A stretch of 45,570 nt of DNA, from NCBI GenBank assembly GCA_002101225.1, contig LWTN01000235.1, positions 1 to 45,570 on the forward strand, read 5' to 3'. The notes beneath the pieces were generated by a model, which was given only the letters and a program-made list of their open reading frames with translations, was not told the DNA's origin and did not search any database. Shown here in pieces: positions 19,301 to 26,851 of the stretch. The stretch's first letter is position 1, and the number at the start of each line of letters is the position of its first letter. The translations under genes were made by a program, and so were the position numbers. The stretch is from Cycloclasticus sp. symbiont of Poecilosclerida sp. M (lineage in GTDB: Bacteria > Pseudomonadota > Gammaproteobacteria > Methylococcales > Cycloclasticaceae).

Positions 19301-19615
19301 ATGTTAAAGCACACCGGTGAGCTACCCATTATTGGCGTGAATACGTTTAGAAACCCACACGAAGGTGACTCTGAAACGACGATTGAATTGGCACGCTCAA
19401 CAGATGAAGAAAAGCAAAGTCAATTGAGCCGATTAAATGCCGTTCATGGTGAGCATAAAGAAAAGGCTGCTGAGGCTATAAAAGCGTTACAGCAAGCGGT
19501 GAAAAACAATAAGAACGTCTTTGAAGTATTGATGGAGGCGGGTCGTTATTGTTCATTAGGACAAATCACCGATACGTTCTTTGAAGTGGGTGGGCAATAC
19601 AGACGTAATATGTAG
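16340..19615 (+). CDS. icmF: Fused isobutyryl-CoA mutase / G-protein chaperone IcmF
   Basis: The 1091-residue protein is a full-length IcmF. It has an N-terminal cobalamin-binding domain ([15 protein letters not shown], about 35-50), a central MeaB-like GTPase with P-loop GTGGAGKSS (about 214-222), and a C-terminal mutase TIM barrel with the substrate and AdoCbl-binding half ([14 protein letters not shown]). It interconverts isobutyryl-CoA and n-butyryl-CoA, or related branched acyl-CoAs, with adenosylcobalamin; the GTPase domain guards cofactor loading. The exact acyl substrate (isobutyryl, isovaleryl/pivalyl) cannot be read with certainty. The ribosome-binding site TAGGAG and a ten-base gap after the ligase indicate one operon, and a terminator follows. 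Confidence 0.95.
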   Translation: MSAAKETVIDPSKIPKFKAKNHVRFVTAASLFDGHDAAINIMRRILQSTGAEVIHLGHNRSVEEVVNAAIQEDVHGIAISSYQGGHVEYFKYMIDLLKEKGASHIKIFGGGGGVIVPEEIAELHAYGVSHIFSPHDGQSMQLQGIINEMIETSDYDLANDDIPDNFDALTDNAYRKLSRLITGLDENTVSDKKVAEISKKAESSAKTPVLGITGTGGAGKSSLTDELVRRFSLELGHLKIAIIAIDPTKRKTGGALLGDRIRMNAINHPNIYFRSIATRNTQGEVPEALPNIINACKVAGFDLIIVETPGIGQGDAGIVLYVNTSMYVMTPEFGAASQLEKIDMLDFADLVVINKFDRKGSEDAFRDVRKQYQRNYELFTTPMEDMPIYGTIASKFNDDGVTALYQGLLKTFEAKELNTWEGEFFAPVDVKRSTTSSSIIAAERQRYLAEIAESVRDYHKTIKEQVAHARERQQLQEAQRMLGDDAVVADAFSKQIAKREDALDPRCKRLLEVWEDIKTAYKKDTYVNSIRGKEFTTNIATYSLSGTRIPKVSTPVFEDDGEQLRFLLKENVPGNFPFTAGVFGFKRESEDPARMFAGEGDPFRTNRRFKLLSENSDATRLSTAFDSVTLYGNDPGVRPDIYGKVGNSGVSIATLDDMKVLFDGFDLCAPTTSVSLTINGPAPTLLSFFLNAAIDQQCIKFEKEKGHYPTEAERNEIKDWALANVRGTVQADILKEDQGQNTCIFSTEFSLKMMGDIQEYFIEKNVRNFYSVSISGYHIAEAGANPISQLAFTLSNGFTYVETYLSRGMHIDDFAANLSFFFSNGMDPEYTVMGRVARRIWAVAMRFKYGANDRSQKLKYHIQTSGRSLHAQEMDFNDIRTTLQALIAINDNCNSLHTNAYDEAITTPTEESVRRAMAIQLIINKEYGLAKNENSLQGSFIVDELTDLVEEAVLREFERISERGGVLGAMETGYQRGKIQDESMNYEMLKHTGELPIIGVNTFRNPHEGDSETTIELARSTDEEKQSQLSRLNAVHGEHKEKAAEAIKALQQAVKNNKNVFEVLMEAGRYCSLGQITDTFFEVGGQYRRNM

Positions 19616-19634
19616 GCTGCTAAATAGTAGAGAG

Positions 19635-19667
19635 AGGCGCTTTGACAGAACTGAGGCGCCTTTTTTT
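19635..19667 (+). terminator. Rho-independent terminator after icmF
   Basis: AGGCGC (19635-19640) pairs with GCGCCT (19656-19661) around a 15-base loop, followed by seven T. It lies 20 bases after the icmF stop and isolates the ligase-icmF operon from oadGAB. Confidence 0.85.
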
Positions 19668-19700
19668 GCTTAATAATTATTGTCTATTTTACTTACAAGC

Positions 19701-19729
19701 TTTTATTAACCGAACGACCGATTTATAAT
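19701..19729 (+). promoter_or_regulatory. Putative promoter of oadGAB, close to the start codon
   Basis: TATAAT at 19724-19729 is a perfect -10 element. The corresponding -35 position (19701-19706, TTTTAT) is a weak match. Transcription would start near 19736, only about three bases before the oadG ATG at 19739, which would make the mRNA almost leaderless. No ribosome-binding site is visible between them. Confidence 0.4.
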
Positions 19730-19738
19730 GTCCGGCCT

Positions 19739-19972
19739 ATGAATATTTCAGAACAACTAGAACAAGGCGTCAATCTCATGCTACTGGGTATGGGGATGGT
19801 GTTTTTTATCTTGAGCCTCTTAATTGTGGTCTTGAAAGTGGTCTCCACTTTGATCATTCGTTATGAACCTTTGCACGTGAGCTCCAGTGTTGGAAAAGGC
19901 CAGAGTGGAAAAATAGATGCCGATGTTATTGCCGCTATTTCTATCGCGATGCAGCGTTATCGTTCTAAGTAA
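19739..19972 (+). CDS. oadG: Oxaloacetate decarboxylase gamma subunit
   Basis: The 77-residue protein has one membrane helix near the N-terminus (about 13-36) preceded by [15 protein letters not shown], the OadG/PCC_beta signature, and a short polar tail ending in a Ile/Ala-rich segment ([18 protein letters not shown]). OadG anchors and assembles the OadA-OadB complex in the inner membrane and helps hold zinc. It is slightly shorter than the usual 80-90 residues. It is the first gene of oadGAB, with oadA eight bases downstream. No Shine-Dalgarno sequence precedes it. Confidence 0.9.
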   Translation: MNISEQLEQGVNLMLLGMGMVFFILSLLIVVLKVVSTLIIRYEPLHVSSSVGKGQSGKIDADVIAAISIAMQRYRSK

Positions 19973-19980
19973 ATAATATT

Positions 19981-21762
19981 ATGACTAATCCATTAAAAAT
20001 TACCGACGTCGTTTTACGCGATGCTCATCAATCTTTGTTCGCTACGCGTATGCGTATCGACGATATGTTACCGATTGCAGAAAAGCTCGATAAAGTTGGC
20101 TATTGGTCGCTTGAAACGTGGGGCGGCGCAACTTTTGATTCGTGTATTCGCTTTCTGGGTGAAGACCCATGGGAAAGACTGAGGTTATTGAAAGAAGCTA
20201 TGCCTAATACTCCGCAGCAGATGTTATTGCGTGGTCAAAACTTATTAGGCTATCGTCACTATGCGGATGACGTCGTTTTTAAATTTGTTGAACGTGCAGC
20301 GGAAAATGGTATGGATGTATTCCGTATCTTTGACGCGATGAACGACGTACGCAACCTTCAAACCGCGGTTAAAGCAACCTTAGAAATGGACAAGCACGCG
20401 CAAGGTACCATTTCGTATACCGAAAGCCCTGTACACAGCTTAGATACTTGGGTAGATATGGGTAAGCAGCTGGAAGATTTGGGCTGTCATTCAATTGCTA
20501 TAAAAGATATGGCGGGCCTACTGAAGCCATACGACGCCGTTGAATTAGTGAAACGACTAAAAGCTCACTGCGATATACCGATTGCTTTACACTCTCACGC
20601 AACAACGGGTATGAGTGTAGCGACTTGTTTGAAGGCGGTTGATGCAGGTTTGGACATGCTAGACACAGCCATCTCATCGATGAGTATGACTTATGGTCAT
20701 TCACCGACTGAAACCTTTATTGCGATGTTAGAGGGCACTGACAGAGCGACGGGTTTGGATATGTTGCAGGTTGAAGATATCGCCTCTTATTTCAGAGGCG
20801 TGAGACCAAAATATGCTGAGTTTGAAGGTTCGCTCAAAGGGGTGGATTCTAGAATCCTTATCGCACAGGTGCCTGGCGGTATGTTGACTAACCTTGAAAG
20901 TCAGCTAAAACAGCAAAATGCAGCAGATAAAATTGATGAAGTTTTAGCCGAGATTCCCGCAGTACGTAAAGATTTGGGTTACTTGCCTTTGGTGACACCA
21001 ACGTCGCAAATTGTAGGTACACAAGCGGTGATGAACGTGATGATGGGAGAGCGTTATAAATCGATTAGCAAAGAAACCGCGGGTGTTTTAAAGGGTGAGT
21101 ATGGAGCGACACCGGCGCCTGTTAACGCAGAGCTACAGACGCGCGTTTTAGAAGGTGTCGAGGCGGTTACCTGTCGCCCAGCTGATTTAATAGAAGACGA
21201 ACTAGAAAGCTTGATTACCGATTTGGATGAGAAAGTTAAGGTAGATAATCTTGAGTTAGCAGAACAAAAAATTGATGACGTTTTAACTTATGCCCTGTTC
21301 CCCCAAGTTGGATTAGACTTCATCAAGAACCGTAATAATCCTGATGCATTTGAGCCTGTTCCAACGGGTCTAGTGTTGGAAACGGCGGCTTCTAGTGCAG
21401 AGCAAAAAGGTAATGAGAGCTACGACGTGTCGGTTAACGGTAAGCTTTATCAGGTTGATGTAGGCCCTAGCGGTTCGGTTGAAAATGTTGCGCCTGTAGT
21501 GCCAGTACCAAATTTACCAGAGCCTGAGATTGCAGGGGCTTTTTGTCAAAATGATCCTTTGGTATCGCCGATGGCGGGAAATATTTTTAGAATTGGCGTA
21601 GCAACCGGTGATTCGGTACACGAGGGCGATGTAGTTATTATTCTAGAAGCCATGAAAATGGAAACAGAAATTCGTGCGCATATCGAAGGTCAAATTTCTG
21701 ACGTATTTGTAAAAGAAGGCCAGTCTGTTCCTGCGGGCGAGCCACTTCTACTTATTTGCTAG
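19981..21762 (+). CDS. oadA: Oxaloacetate decarboxylase alpha subunit (biotin-carrying)
   Basis: The 593-residue protein has an N-terminal carboxyltransferase TIM barrel ([33 protein letters not shown] with the active lysine near 178, and the metal ligands in LHSHATTG). A conserved carboxylase domain follows, then a linker and a C-terminal biotinyl domain with EAMKMETE (biotinyl lysine about 559, 35 residues from the end). It transfers the carboxyl group of oxaloacetate to biotin; OadB then decarboxylates carboxybiotin while pumping sodium ions. The order oadG-oadA-oadB and spacings of 8 and 9 bases make a clear operon. Confidence 0.96.
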   Translation: MTNPLKITDVVLRDAHQSLFATRMRIDDMLPIAEKLDKVGYWSLETWGGATFDSCIRFLGEDPWERLRLLKEAMPNTPQQMLLRGQNLLGYRHYADDVVFKFVERAAENGMDVFRIFDAMNDVRNLQTAVKATLEMDKHAQGTISYTESPVHSLDTWVDMGKQLEDLGCHSIAIKDMAGLLKPYDAVELVKRLKAHCDIPIALHSHATTGMSVATCLKAVDAGLDMLDTAISSMSMTYGHSPTETFIAMLEGTDRATGLDMLQVEDIASYFRGVRPKYAEFEGSLKGVDSRILIAQVPGGMLTNLESQLKQQNAADKIDEVLAEIPAVRKDLGYLPLVTPTSQIVGTQAVMNVMMGERYKSISKETAGVLKGEYGATPAPVNAELQTRVLEGVEAVTCRPADLIEDELESLITDLDEKVKVDNLELAEQKIDDVLTYALFPQVGLDFIKNRNNPDAFEPVPTGLVLETAASSAEQKGNESYDVSVNGKLYQVDVGPSGSVENVAPVVPVPNLPEPEIAGAFCQNDPLVSPMAGNIFRIGVATGDSVHEGDVVIILEAMKMETEIRAHIEGQISDVFVKEGQSVPAGEPLLLIC

Positions 21763-21771
21763 GTTAATAAA

Positions 21772-22905
21772 ATGGAAAGTGGATTAATACAAGTTTGGCA
21801 ATCAACGGGAATCGCTAATTTCGAGTGGGGTAACGTGTTAATGATAGGCATCGGCTTATTGTTAATTTACCTCGCGATTTCAAAAGAGTTTGAACCCTTA
21901 TTACTTTTACCTATTGGATTTGGCGGTATTTTGGCTAATATCCCTATCGCGGGTATCAGTGGGCCCGACGGTTTGTTAGGTATTTTGTACCATATGGGTG
22001 TTGATACGGGCTTATTCCCACTCTTGATTTTTATGGGTGTCGGCGCCTTGACTGATTTTGGCGCGTTAATTGCGATGCCCAGTTTATTGGTGCTAGGCGC
22101 TGCGGCTCAGTTTGGTATTTTCGCGACTTTGCTCGGTGCGATTGCAATGAATTTCCTGCCGGGTATTGAGTTTAGCTTGGCGGATGCTTCAGCGATTGCG
22201 ATTATCGGCGGTGCCGATGGGCCGACCGCCATTTTCCTTGCTTCCAAGTTGGCGCCAGATCTATTGGGTGCGATAGCTGTTGCTGCGTATTCATACATGG
22301 CGCTTGTACCGATTATTCAACCGCCAATTATGCGTGCCTTGACGACTGAAACAGAGCGTAAAGTAGAAATGAAACACCTACGACACGTCAGCAAGCGCGA
22401 GCGCATCGTCTTCCCAATATTGATACTGACGGTGGTAATTTTATTCTTACCCGCCTCGGCCCCACTGATTGGTATGTTGGCCTTTGGTAATTTATTGCGT
22501 GAAAGTGGTGTGGTGGATCGTTTAAGTTCGACGGCTCAAAATGAGCTGATTAATATCGTCACCATCTTTTTAGGCTTATCAATTGGCTCAAAACTATCTG
22601 CAGATAAATTCTTAACGACCGAAACCTTAGGTATTTTGATATTGGGTATGGTCGCTTTTTCTATTGGTACTGCTGCTGGGGTATTAATGGGAAAAATTAT
22701 GTATCGTATGACAGGTGGCAAAGTGAACCCATTGATTGGTGCAGCGGGTGTATCAGCAGTCCCTATGGCAGCGCGTGTTGTCAACAAGGTGGGTCATGAA
22801 GCAAATCCACATAACTTCCTCTTGATGCATGCAATGGGGCCAAACGTAGCCGGTGTTATCGGGTCAGCTGTTGCAGCAGGGGTATTATTGGCTGTCGTCG
22901 GCTAA
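21772..22905 (+). CDS. oadB: Oxaloacetate decarboxylase beta subunit, sodium pump
   Basis: The 377-residue polytopic membrane protein decarboxylates carboxybiotin and exports sodium ions. The conserved [11 protein letters not shown] segment carries the aspartate used in sodium translocation, and the C-terminal membrane half includes [19 protein letters not shown] and the [19 protein letters not shown] end. Length is within the 370-430 range for this subunit. It lies nine bases after oadA. The 5' remnant of dusA begins about 40 bases downstream. Confidence 0.95.
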   Translation: MESGLIQVWQSTGIANFEWGNVLMIGIGLLLIYLAISKEFEPLLLLPIGFGGILANIPIAGISGPDGLLGILYHMGVDTGLFPLLIFMGVGALTDFGALIAMPSLLVLGAAAQFGIFATLLGAIAMNFLPGIEFSLADASAIAIIGGADGPTAIFLASKLAPDLLGAIAVAAYSYMALVPIIQPPIMRALTTETERKVEMKHLRHVSKRERIVFPILILTVVILFLPASAPLIGMLAFGNLLRESGVVDRLSSTAQNELINIVTIFLGLSIGSKLSADKFLTTETLGILILGMVAFSIGTAAGVLMGKIMYRMTGGKVNPLIGAAGVSAVPMAARVVNKVGHEANPHNFLLMHAMGPNVAGVIGSAVAAGVLLAVVG

Positions 22906-22944
22906 AAGTTAGGTAAGCTATGCCGTTTAGGCGCTTAAACCCGC

Positions 22945-22991
22945 ATGAAAACCCCGAATTACGCGCTATCTGTTGCCCCATGATGGATTGG
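22945..22991 (+). pseudogene. dusA: Displaced 5' end of dusA, frameshifted
   Basis: From the ATG at 22945 the frame reads MKTPNYALSVAP and then hits TGA. The DNA continues ccccatgatggattgg, the same bases that encode APMMDWT at the start of the intact dusA at 23962-23977. One C is missing here (four instead of five), which causes the stop. The region is therefore the original dusA start, cut off from the gene by the inserted segment 22992-23961. The intact gene now begins with a different N-terminus ([13 protein letters not shown]). Homology is lost after the 16-bp identity. Confidence 0.75.
22976..22991 (+). repeat. 16-bp direct repeat, left copy (candidate attL)
   Basis: ccccatgatggattgg is identical to 23962-23977. 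The similarity extends upstream with mismatches (gctatct is shared, with one gap). It lies at the 5' end of dusA, where a known family of integrases inserts genomic islands and prophages. Confidence 0.7.
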
Positions 22992-23056
22992 GCGGCACAT
23001 TCTAGAATTCTTTATAAATCAACTAGATAGGCATAGCAAAAAATAACTCACCGTAT

Positions 23057-23067
23057 ATATGCGGACT
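23057..23067 (+). repeat. 11-bp direct repeat, copy 1, flanking the toxin-antitoxin pair
   Basis: atatgcggact occurs here and again at 23850-23860, on either side of hicB-hicA and inside the larger dusA-sequence repeat. It may mark an inner insertion boundary or be chance. Confidence 0.45.
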
Positions 23068-23077
23068 TCTGAATTGC

Positions 23078-23095
23078 TTATGCAGTTTTGCATAA
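23078..23095. promoter_or_regulatory. Inverted repeat upstream of hicB, candidate operator
   Basis: TTATGCA (23078-23084) and TGCATAA (23089-23095) form a perfect 7-bp inverted repeat with a 4-base centre, just upstream of the -35 element at 23100. Toxin-antitoxin operons are commonly autoregulated through such palindromes. Confidence 0.5.
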
Positions 23096-23099
23096 TGTT

Positions 23100-23129
23100 T
23101 TGCTTTTTAAGAGCAAGGAACGGTATAAT
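23100..23129 (+). promoter_or_regulatory. Promoter of hicB-hicA
   Basis: TTGCTT at 23100-23105 and a perfect TATAAT at 23124-23129 with an 18-base spacer. Transcription would start near 23136; the GAGGAG ribosome-binding site at 23135-23140 lies at that point, so the leader is very short, and the real start may be a few bases upstream. Confidence 0.55.
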
Positions 23130-23147
23130 TAACTGAGGAGTATGGCA

Positions 23148-23495
23148 ATGAAAAAGATAAATCCAGCAGAACTTTTTTTAAGGTGTTATGCACAAAAAGA
23201 AGCCAACGATGATTGGTTTGCGATTTGTATAGACCTTAATGTTAGTGCAACCGGGTCAACTTTGAATGATGTGATGGAGGATGTGCACAATCAAATTGCC
23301 GACTATGTGCACGAAGCGTTTACTGATGATAAAGAGCATATACAACGATTGCTTACTAGGAAAGCTCCATTATATTTTCTTGCACAATATCATTGGATAA
23401 GCTTAGTGTTGGGTTTTCGCAACCTTTGTAGCCTCGCAAAAAACCAGCTTAATAAAAAAATCTTTAACGAGCAACTTCCGCTTATCCCTGCTTAG
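23148..23495 (+). CDS. HicB-like antitoxin, without a visible DNA-binding domain
   Basis: The 115-residue product has the HicB-like partial RNase H fold in its first 65 residues. A strand starting FLRCYAQKE is followed by DDWFAICIDLNVSATGSTLNDVMEDV, the typical 'W.A.C.DL...G.T..EA' layout of HicB, and then a helix NQIADYV. The remaining 50 residues are hydrophobic-basic and show no ribbon-helix-helix or helix-turn-helix that I recognise. The role would be to bind and block the following HicA. GGAG at 23137-23140 favours the ATG at 23148 over the in-frame ATG at 23142. Gene order is antitoxin first, with a one-base overlap to hicA. Confidence 0.7.
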   Translation: MKKINPAELFLRCYAQKEANDDWFAICIDLNVSATGSTLNDVMEDVHNQIADYVHEAFTDDKEHIQRLLTRKAPLYFLAQYHWISLVLGFRNLCSLAKNQLNKKIFNEQLPLIPA

Positions 23496-23734
23496 TGTTT
23501 TCTGGTTATAGGCCGCTTAAATGTACAGACGTTGAAAAGATTCTAAAAAAGCTTGGCTTTAAAGAGGTAAAGAAAACAGGTGGTTCACACCGGAAATTCA
23601 AGAAACACCATTGCGGCGTGTTGTTTAAGACTACTCTTGCGTGCCATAAAGGGGAAGTTCAAGCTAAGAACATTCGGAGCATGATCTCTCAGATGGGCGT
23701 AAGCAAGAGCGTTTTTTATTCCGCAATAAAATAG
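23495..23734 (+). CDS. hicA: HicA-family toxin (mRNA interferase-like)
   Basis: The 79-residue basic protein shows the HicA fold signature: an N-terminal helix (VEKILKKLGF), a strand with KKTGGSHRKF containing the catalytic histidine (His32), HHCGVLFKTTLACHKGEV, and a terminal helix (AKNIRSMISQMG). HicA toxins bind and cleave mRNA. The start is a GTG at 23495 overlapping the antitoxin stop by one base, with no ribosome-binding site of its own, so its translation depends on the upstream gene. No ATG in this frame is available before the conserved region. Confidence 0.8.
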   Translation: MFSGYRPLKCTDVEKILKKLGFKEVKKTGGSHRKFKKHHCGVLFKTTLACHKGEVQAKNIRSMISQMGVSKSVFYSAIK

Positions 23735-23849
23735 CTTAAAATATTTCCCTTTTTATCCGTTAGTTCGTTCTTGCCGTTGTTTTACTTTTGTAATGCCAAA
23801 TAGCCGCCAATTTTCCAACTTCAAATCCACATTTTATTTTTATACCTAA

Positions 23850-23860
23850 ATATGCGGACT
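23850..23860 (+). repeat. 11-bp direct repeat, copy 2
   Basis: atatgcggact, identical to 23057-23067, located about 115 bases after the hicA stop. Confidence 0.45.
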
Positions 23861-23941
23861 GATATAGTCAAAACTAACGTGATAATGCAAGAAATAACGA
23901 GAAAGAAACATAAAAAATCCAATAAAATCAAGGCAAAGCCC

Positions 23942-24925
23942 ATGTATAAGCTATCTATAGCCCCCATGATGGATTGGACAGATAGGCACTGCCGGTATTT
24001 TCATCGTCTTTTATCTCCTAACGCTTTGTTGTATACCGAAATGGTCACGACGGGTGCTTTGTTACACGGTGAGTCTGAACGATTTCTACGTCACGATATA
24101 TTTGAATACCCTTTAGCTTTGCAACTAGGCGGTAGTGAACCCAATGCCTTAGCGCAGTGCGCAAAGTTGGCTGAACAGGCTGGGTTTCAGGAAGTGAACA
24201 TTAATGTCGGCTGCCCTAGCGATCGAGTGCAGAGTGGTCGTTTTGGTGCTTGTTTAATGGCCGAGCCAGGCTTGGTTGCGCAGTGTGTAGAAAAGATGCA
24301 AGACGCCGTTGATATCCCCGTTACGGTTAAAACGCGGATTGGTATAGATGATTTCGAATCGGCTGATTTCCTACTGAAATTTATTGAGAAAGTCTCAAAT
24401 GCAGGGTGTCGAGTTTTTATAATTCACGCGAGGAAAGCGATTTTAAAAGGGCTCTCACCCAAGGAAAACAGAACGGTTCCACCTTTGAATTACGGCAGAG
24501 CTTACCTCATTAAACGTGAGTTCCCGGAGCTTACGGTGATTGTTAATGGTGGAATTAAAACGGTTGCGGATATTGAGCAACATTGGGCTTTCGCCGACGG
24601 CGTGATGATTGGGCGCGAAGCCTATCAAAATCCTTATTTTTTGGCTGAATTAGAGCAGCAACTATTTCATCAAGCGCTAAAAAAACGTGAGGCGTATTTA
24701 GCTGACTATCTACCGTATGTCGAACAGCAGCTTGCAAGTGGAGTGGCGTTGCCAGCGATGACGCGGCATATTCTAGGTTTATTTTCTGCTCAAATGGGCG
24801 GGAGACATTGGCGCCGTCATATCAGTGAAAATGCACATAAAGAGAGTGCAGGGATTGAGGTAATTGAAGCCGCGTTAGCCGCAACGAAAGCCGTAGCAGG
24901 GCAGGCGACGCAGGCCTTGAATTAG
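23942..24925 (+). CDS. dusA: tRNA-dihydrouridine(20/20a) synthase DusA
   Basis: The 327-residue flavin enzyme reduces uridines 20/20a in the tRNA D-loop. Conserved segments are [17 protein letters not shown] near the N-terminus, [21 protein letters not shown], the catalytic cysteine in [19 protein letters not shown] (Cys91), [23 protein letters not shown] and [13 protein letters not shown]. This pattern is DusA rather than DusB or DusC. I chose the ATG at 23942, preceded by AAGG, because the 30 extra residues available from 23852 are low-complexity Lys-rich and absent from the family. The start was apparently rebuilt after an insertion, since the original N-terminus (MKTPNYALSVAP) remains at 22945. 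Confidence 0.95.
   Translation: MYKLSIAPMMDWTDRHCRYFHRLLSPNALLYTEMVTTGALLHGESERFLRHDIFEYPLALQLGGSEPNALAQCAKLAEQAGFQEVNINVGCPSDRVQSGRFGACLMAEPGLVAQCVEKMQDAVDIPVTVKTRIGIDDFESADFLLKFIEKVSNAGCRVFIIHARKAILKGLSPKENRTVPPLNYGRAYLIKREFPELTVIVNGGIKTVADIEQHWAFADGVMIGREAYQNPYFLAELEQQLFHQALKKREAYLADYLPYVEQQLASGVALPAMTRHILGLFSAQMGGRHWRRHISENAHKESAGIEVIEAALAATKAVAGQATQALN
23962..23977 (+). repeat. 16-bp direct repeat, right copy (candidate attR) inside dusA
   Basis: ccccatgatggattgg, identical to 22976-22991. It encodes the start of the conserved APMMDW segment of the functional dusA. Confidence 0.7.
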
Positions 24926-24961
24926 CGTTATAATTCGGCGTCTAGTAACCAAGTGAACTCT

Positions 24962-25510
24962 ATGGAAAAGCAATACAAAGAAATCATCAAGAGTATTGGC
25001 GAAGATATTAATCGTGAAGGCTTGCTCGACACGCCAAAGCGCGCAGCAAAAGCGATGGAGTTTTTGACCAGTGGTTATCACAAAACCTTGGACGAAATTG
25101 TTAATGGTGCGGTATTTGAATCTGACGCCGATGATATGGTAATAGTCAAAGATATTGAGCTGTATTCAATGTGTGAACACCATATGTTGCCGTTTATTGG
25201 CAAGTGCCACGTGGGCTATCTACCCAATGGAAAGGTACTGGGTTTATCTAAAGTGGCCCGAATCGTGGATATGTTTGCCCGTCGTTTGCAAATTCAAGAG
25301 CAGCTCACCACGCAAATTGCCAATGCAATTAGTGAGGTTACTGGAGCCAAAGGTGTCGCTGTCGTGCTTGAGGCCAAGCACTTGTGCATGATGATGCGCG
25401 GCGTTGAAAAGCAAAACTCTCAAATGGCGACGTCTTGTATGTTGGGTCAGTTCAGAAAAAATACGGAAACTCGAGCGGAATTTTTGAGCTTGTTAAAACT
25501 AAGGTCATAA
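24962..25510 (+). CDS. folE: GTP cyclohydrolase I
   Basis: The 182-residue homodecameric zinc enzyme converts GTP to 7,8-dihydroneopterin triphosphate, the first step of tetrahydrofolate synthesis. It shows [15 protein letters not shown], the zinc ligands in [12 protein letters not shown] and [14 protein letters not shown], and [11 protein letters not shown]. Length fits the canonical short FolE of Pseudomonas-like bacteria. A GTG at 24953 in the same frame would add three residues; neither start has a clear ribosome-binding site. hemH begins six bases after the stop. Confidence 0.95.
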   Translation: MEKQYKEIIKSIGEDINREGLLDTPKRAAKAMEFLTSGYHKTLDEIVNGAVFESDADDMVIVKDIELYSMCEHHMLPFIGKCHVGYLPNGKVLGLSKVARIVDMFARRLQIQEQLTTQIANAISEVTGAKGVAVVLEAKHLCMMMRGVEKQNSQMATSCMLGQFRKNTETRAEFLSLLKLRS

Positions 25511-25516
25511 GCGCTA

Positions 25517-26554
25517 ATGACTGACAAACCGATGACGCAGCCAAAGACAACCGTCTTATTAATCAATTTAGGTACACCCGAAGCGCCAACAGAAAAAGCG
25601 GTTCGAACTTTTTTGAAAGAGTTTTTATGGGACCCACGTGTTATAGAAATACCGCGGTTTATTTGGTGGTTTATTCTTAATTTCGCGGTGCTAAGAACAA
25701 GGCCAAAGATAAGCGCCTTGGCTTATCAGAAAGTTTGGACGGATGAGGGCTCACCGCTGATGGTTAATTCTGTGCGAATTCAAAACAAGTTGCAACAATA
25801 CGCCGATCAAAAAGCGGATGGAAAATATCTCGTTTCATTGGCAATGCGTTACGGCCAACCTTCAATTGATACCGCAGTACAGGCATTAAAAAGCCAAGAT
25901 ATTTCCAATATTATTGTCTTACCGCTGTACCCACAGTTTGCCTCATCTAGTACGGGTACGGCATGGCAGTCATTTCGTAAATCCTATGCAACTTGGCGTA
26001 GAGCTCCCGCAAGCAGAACAGTGATGGATTACCACGATGACGATGCCTATATTTCAGCACTAGCTGACAGTATTAAACAGCATTGGTCGGAAAATGGACG
26101 TGCGCCGTGTTTAGTGATGTCTTTTCATGGTGTTCCTGAAAGAATCATACGCCAAGGTGACCCTTACTTGGAGCAGTGTACAAAGACGGCAGATTTGTTG
26201 GTTGAAAAATTAGAGCTGGAACCGCTGCAGTGGAGACTTGCCTTTCAGTCTCGCTTCGGAAAGGCAAAATGGATACAACCGTATTGTGTTGATGTTCTGC
26301 AAGAATTGCCGTCAGATAATATTAAAGACGTAGACGTAGTTTGCCCAGGCTTTGCCGCAGATTGCTTAGAAACACTGGAAGAAATTGCGATGGAAAACCG
26401 TGAGGTCTTTATTCAAGCAGGGGGCGAGGCATATCACTATATTCCAGCGTTAAACGATAATGATGCGCACATCAGCGCCTTATATTCTTTGATAGACCGG
26501 CATAATATTGAAGAACAAAATAAATTACTTGAATCTGAAAAAGACGAGCAATAA
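25517..26554 (+). CDS. hemH: Ferrochelatase
   Basis: The 345-residue enzyme inserts ferrous iron into protoporphyrin IX in the last step of haem synthesis. Typical segments are LLINLGTPEAPTEKAVR, FLKEFLWDPRVIE, MRYGQPS, LPLYPQFASSSTGTAW, the metal-site histidine in MSFHGVPERI, FQSRFGKAKWIQPY, and CPGFAADCLETLEEI. Length is normal for the gammaproteobacterial enzyme. It probably shares a transcript with folE, which ends six bases upstream. Confidence 0.95.
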   Translation: MTDKPMTQPKTTVLLINLGTPEAPTEKAVRTFLKEFLWDPRVIEIPRFIWWFILNFAVLRTRPKISALAYQKVWTDEGSPLMVNSVRIQNKLQQYADQKADGKYLVSLAMRYGQPSIDTAVQALKSQDISNIIVLPLYPQFASSSTGTAWQSFRKSYATWRRAPASRTVMDYHDDDAYISALADSIKQHWSENGRAPCLVMSFHGVPERIIRQGDPYLEQCTKTADLLVEKLELEPLQWRLAFQSRFGKAKWIQPYCVDVLQELPSDNIKDVDVVCPGFAADCLETLEEIAMENREVFIQAGGEAYHYIPALNDNDAHISALYSLIDRHNIEEQNKLLESEKDEQ

Positions 26555-26567
26555 AGGGATTATTTTT

Positions 26568-26840
26568 ATGAAAATTTCAGTACTAACGGCGTTGCTAATT
26601 CTAATTAGCGGTTGCTCAGAAGAGCAACAAAATCGGATATCTCGGTTTGGCGTAAGCTGGTTAGAGGGTGACTATAAGGTTACTTTTTATGAGGGAAGCC
26701 ATAAAAAAGAATGGAAAGTCTTAGGCAGCAAGGTGACATCTGATGCGCAAAAAGGGTATTACTATTTTTGGACCACCATCGATGGAAAAAAGAAATACGT
26801 GCAAGTACCGATTGAAAGAACCGTTATTGAAGAAATCTAG
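26568..26840 (+). CDS. Small predicted lipoprotein
   Basis: The 90-residue product starts MKISVLTALLILISGC, a signal peptide with a lipobox ending at Cys16, so a membrane-anchored lipoprotein is expected. The mature part contains two beta-rich segments (DYKVTFYEGSHKKEWKV and KGYYYFWTTIDGKKKYVQV) and no family that I recognise. The ribosome-binding region AAAGGGA lies at 26553-26559. An upstream in-frame ATG at 26508 inside the end of hemH would spoil the signal peptide and was rejected. It lies 11 bases before the amidotransferase gene. Confidence 0.75.
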   Translation: MKISVLTALLILISGCSEEQQNRISRFGVSWLEGDYKVTFYEGSHKKEWKVLGSKVTSDAQKGYYYFWTTIDGKKKYVQVPIERTVIEEI

Positions 26841-26851
26841 AGTCGATTCAG

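Larger units (their letters stand above)
22976..23977. mobile_element. Candidate remnant of a dusA-integrated element carrying hicB-hicA
   Basis: About 986 bases lie between the two copies of the dusA 5' sequence. They contain only a toxin-antitoxin pair, its promoter and AT-rich flanks; no integrase or recombinase gene is present. Integration at the 5' end of dusA that duplicates a short core and rebuilds the gene is the established behaviour of dusA-specific tyrosine recombinases. I infer an old island that lost its integrase, or a non-autonomous cassette mobilised in trans. Tandem duplication of the gene start followed by insertion is the alternative. Confidence 0.55.

Noticed and set aside
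19739-22905. Reading oadGAB as a methylmalonyl-CoA decarboxylase because icmF precedes it
   Set aside because: The alpha subunit has the pyruvate-carboxylase-type transferase barrel fused to a biotin domain, as in oxaloacetate decarboxylase, and a terminator separates it from icmF.
22920-23030. Short open frame of 36 codons starting MPFRRLNPHENP across the left dusA-like repeat
   Set aside because: It has no family resemblance and no ribosome-binding site. The other frame gives a DusA-like N-terminus, so this one is a by-product of the frameshifted remnant.
23735-23880. Integron attC site next to hicA
   Set aside because: An 8-bp inverted pair (cgttagtt/aactaacg) is present, but no GTTRRRY core with the proper paired arms could be built, and no integrase is nearby.
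23852-23941. Extended N-terminus of dusA from an ATG at 23852
   Set aside because: The extra 30 residues are Lys-rich, lie within the inserted AT-rich segment and are absent from the DusA family; the ATG at 23942 fits better.
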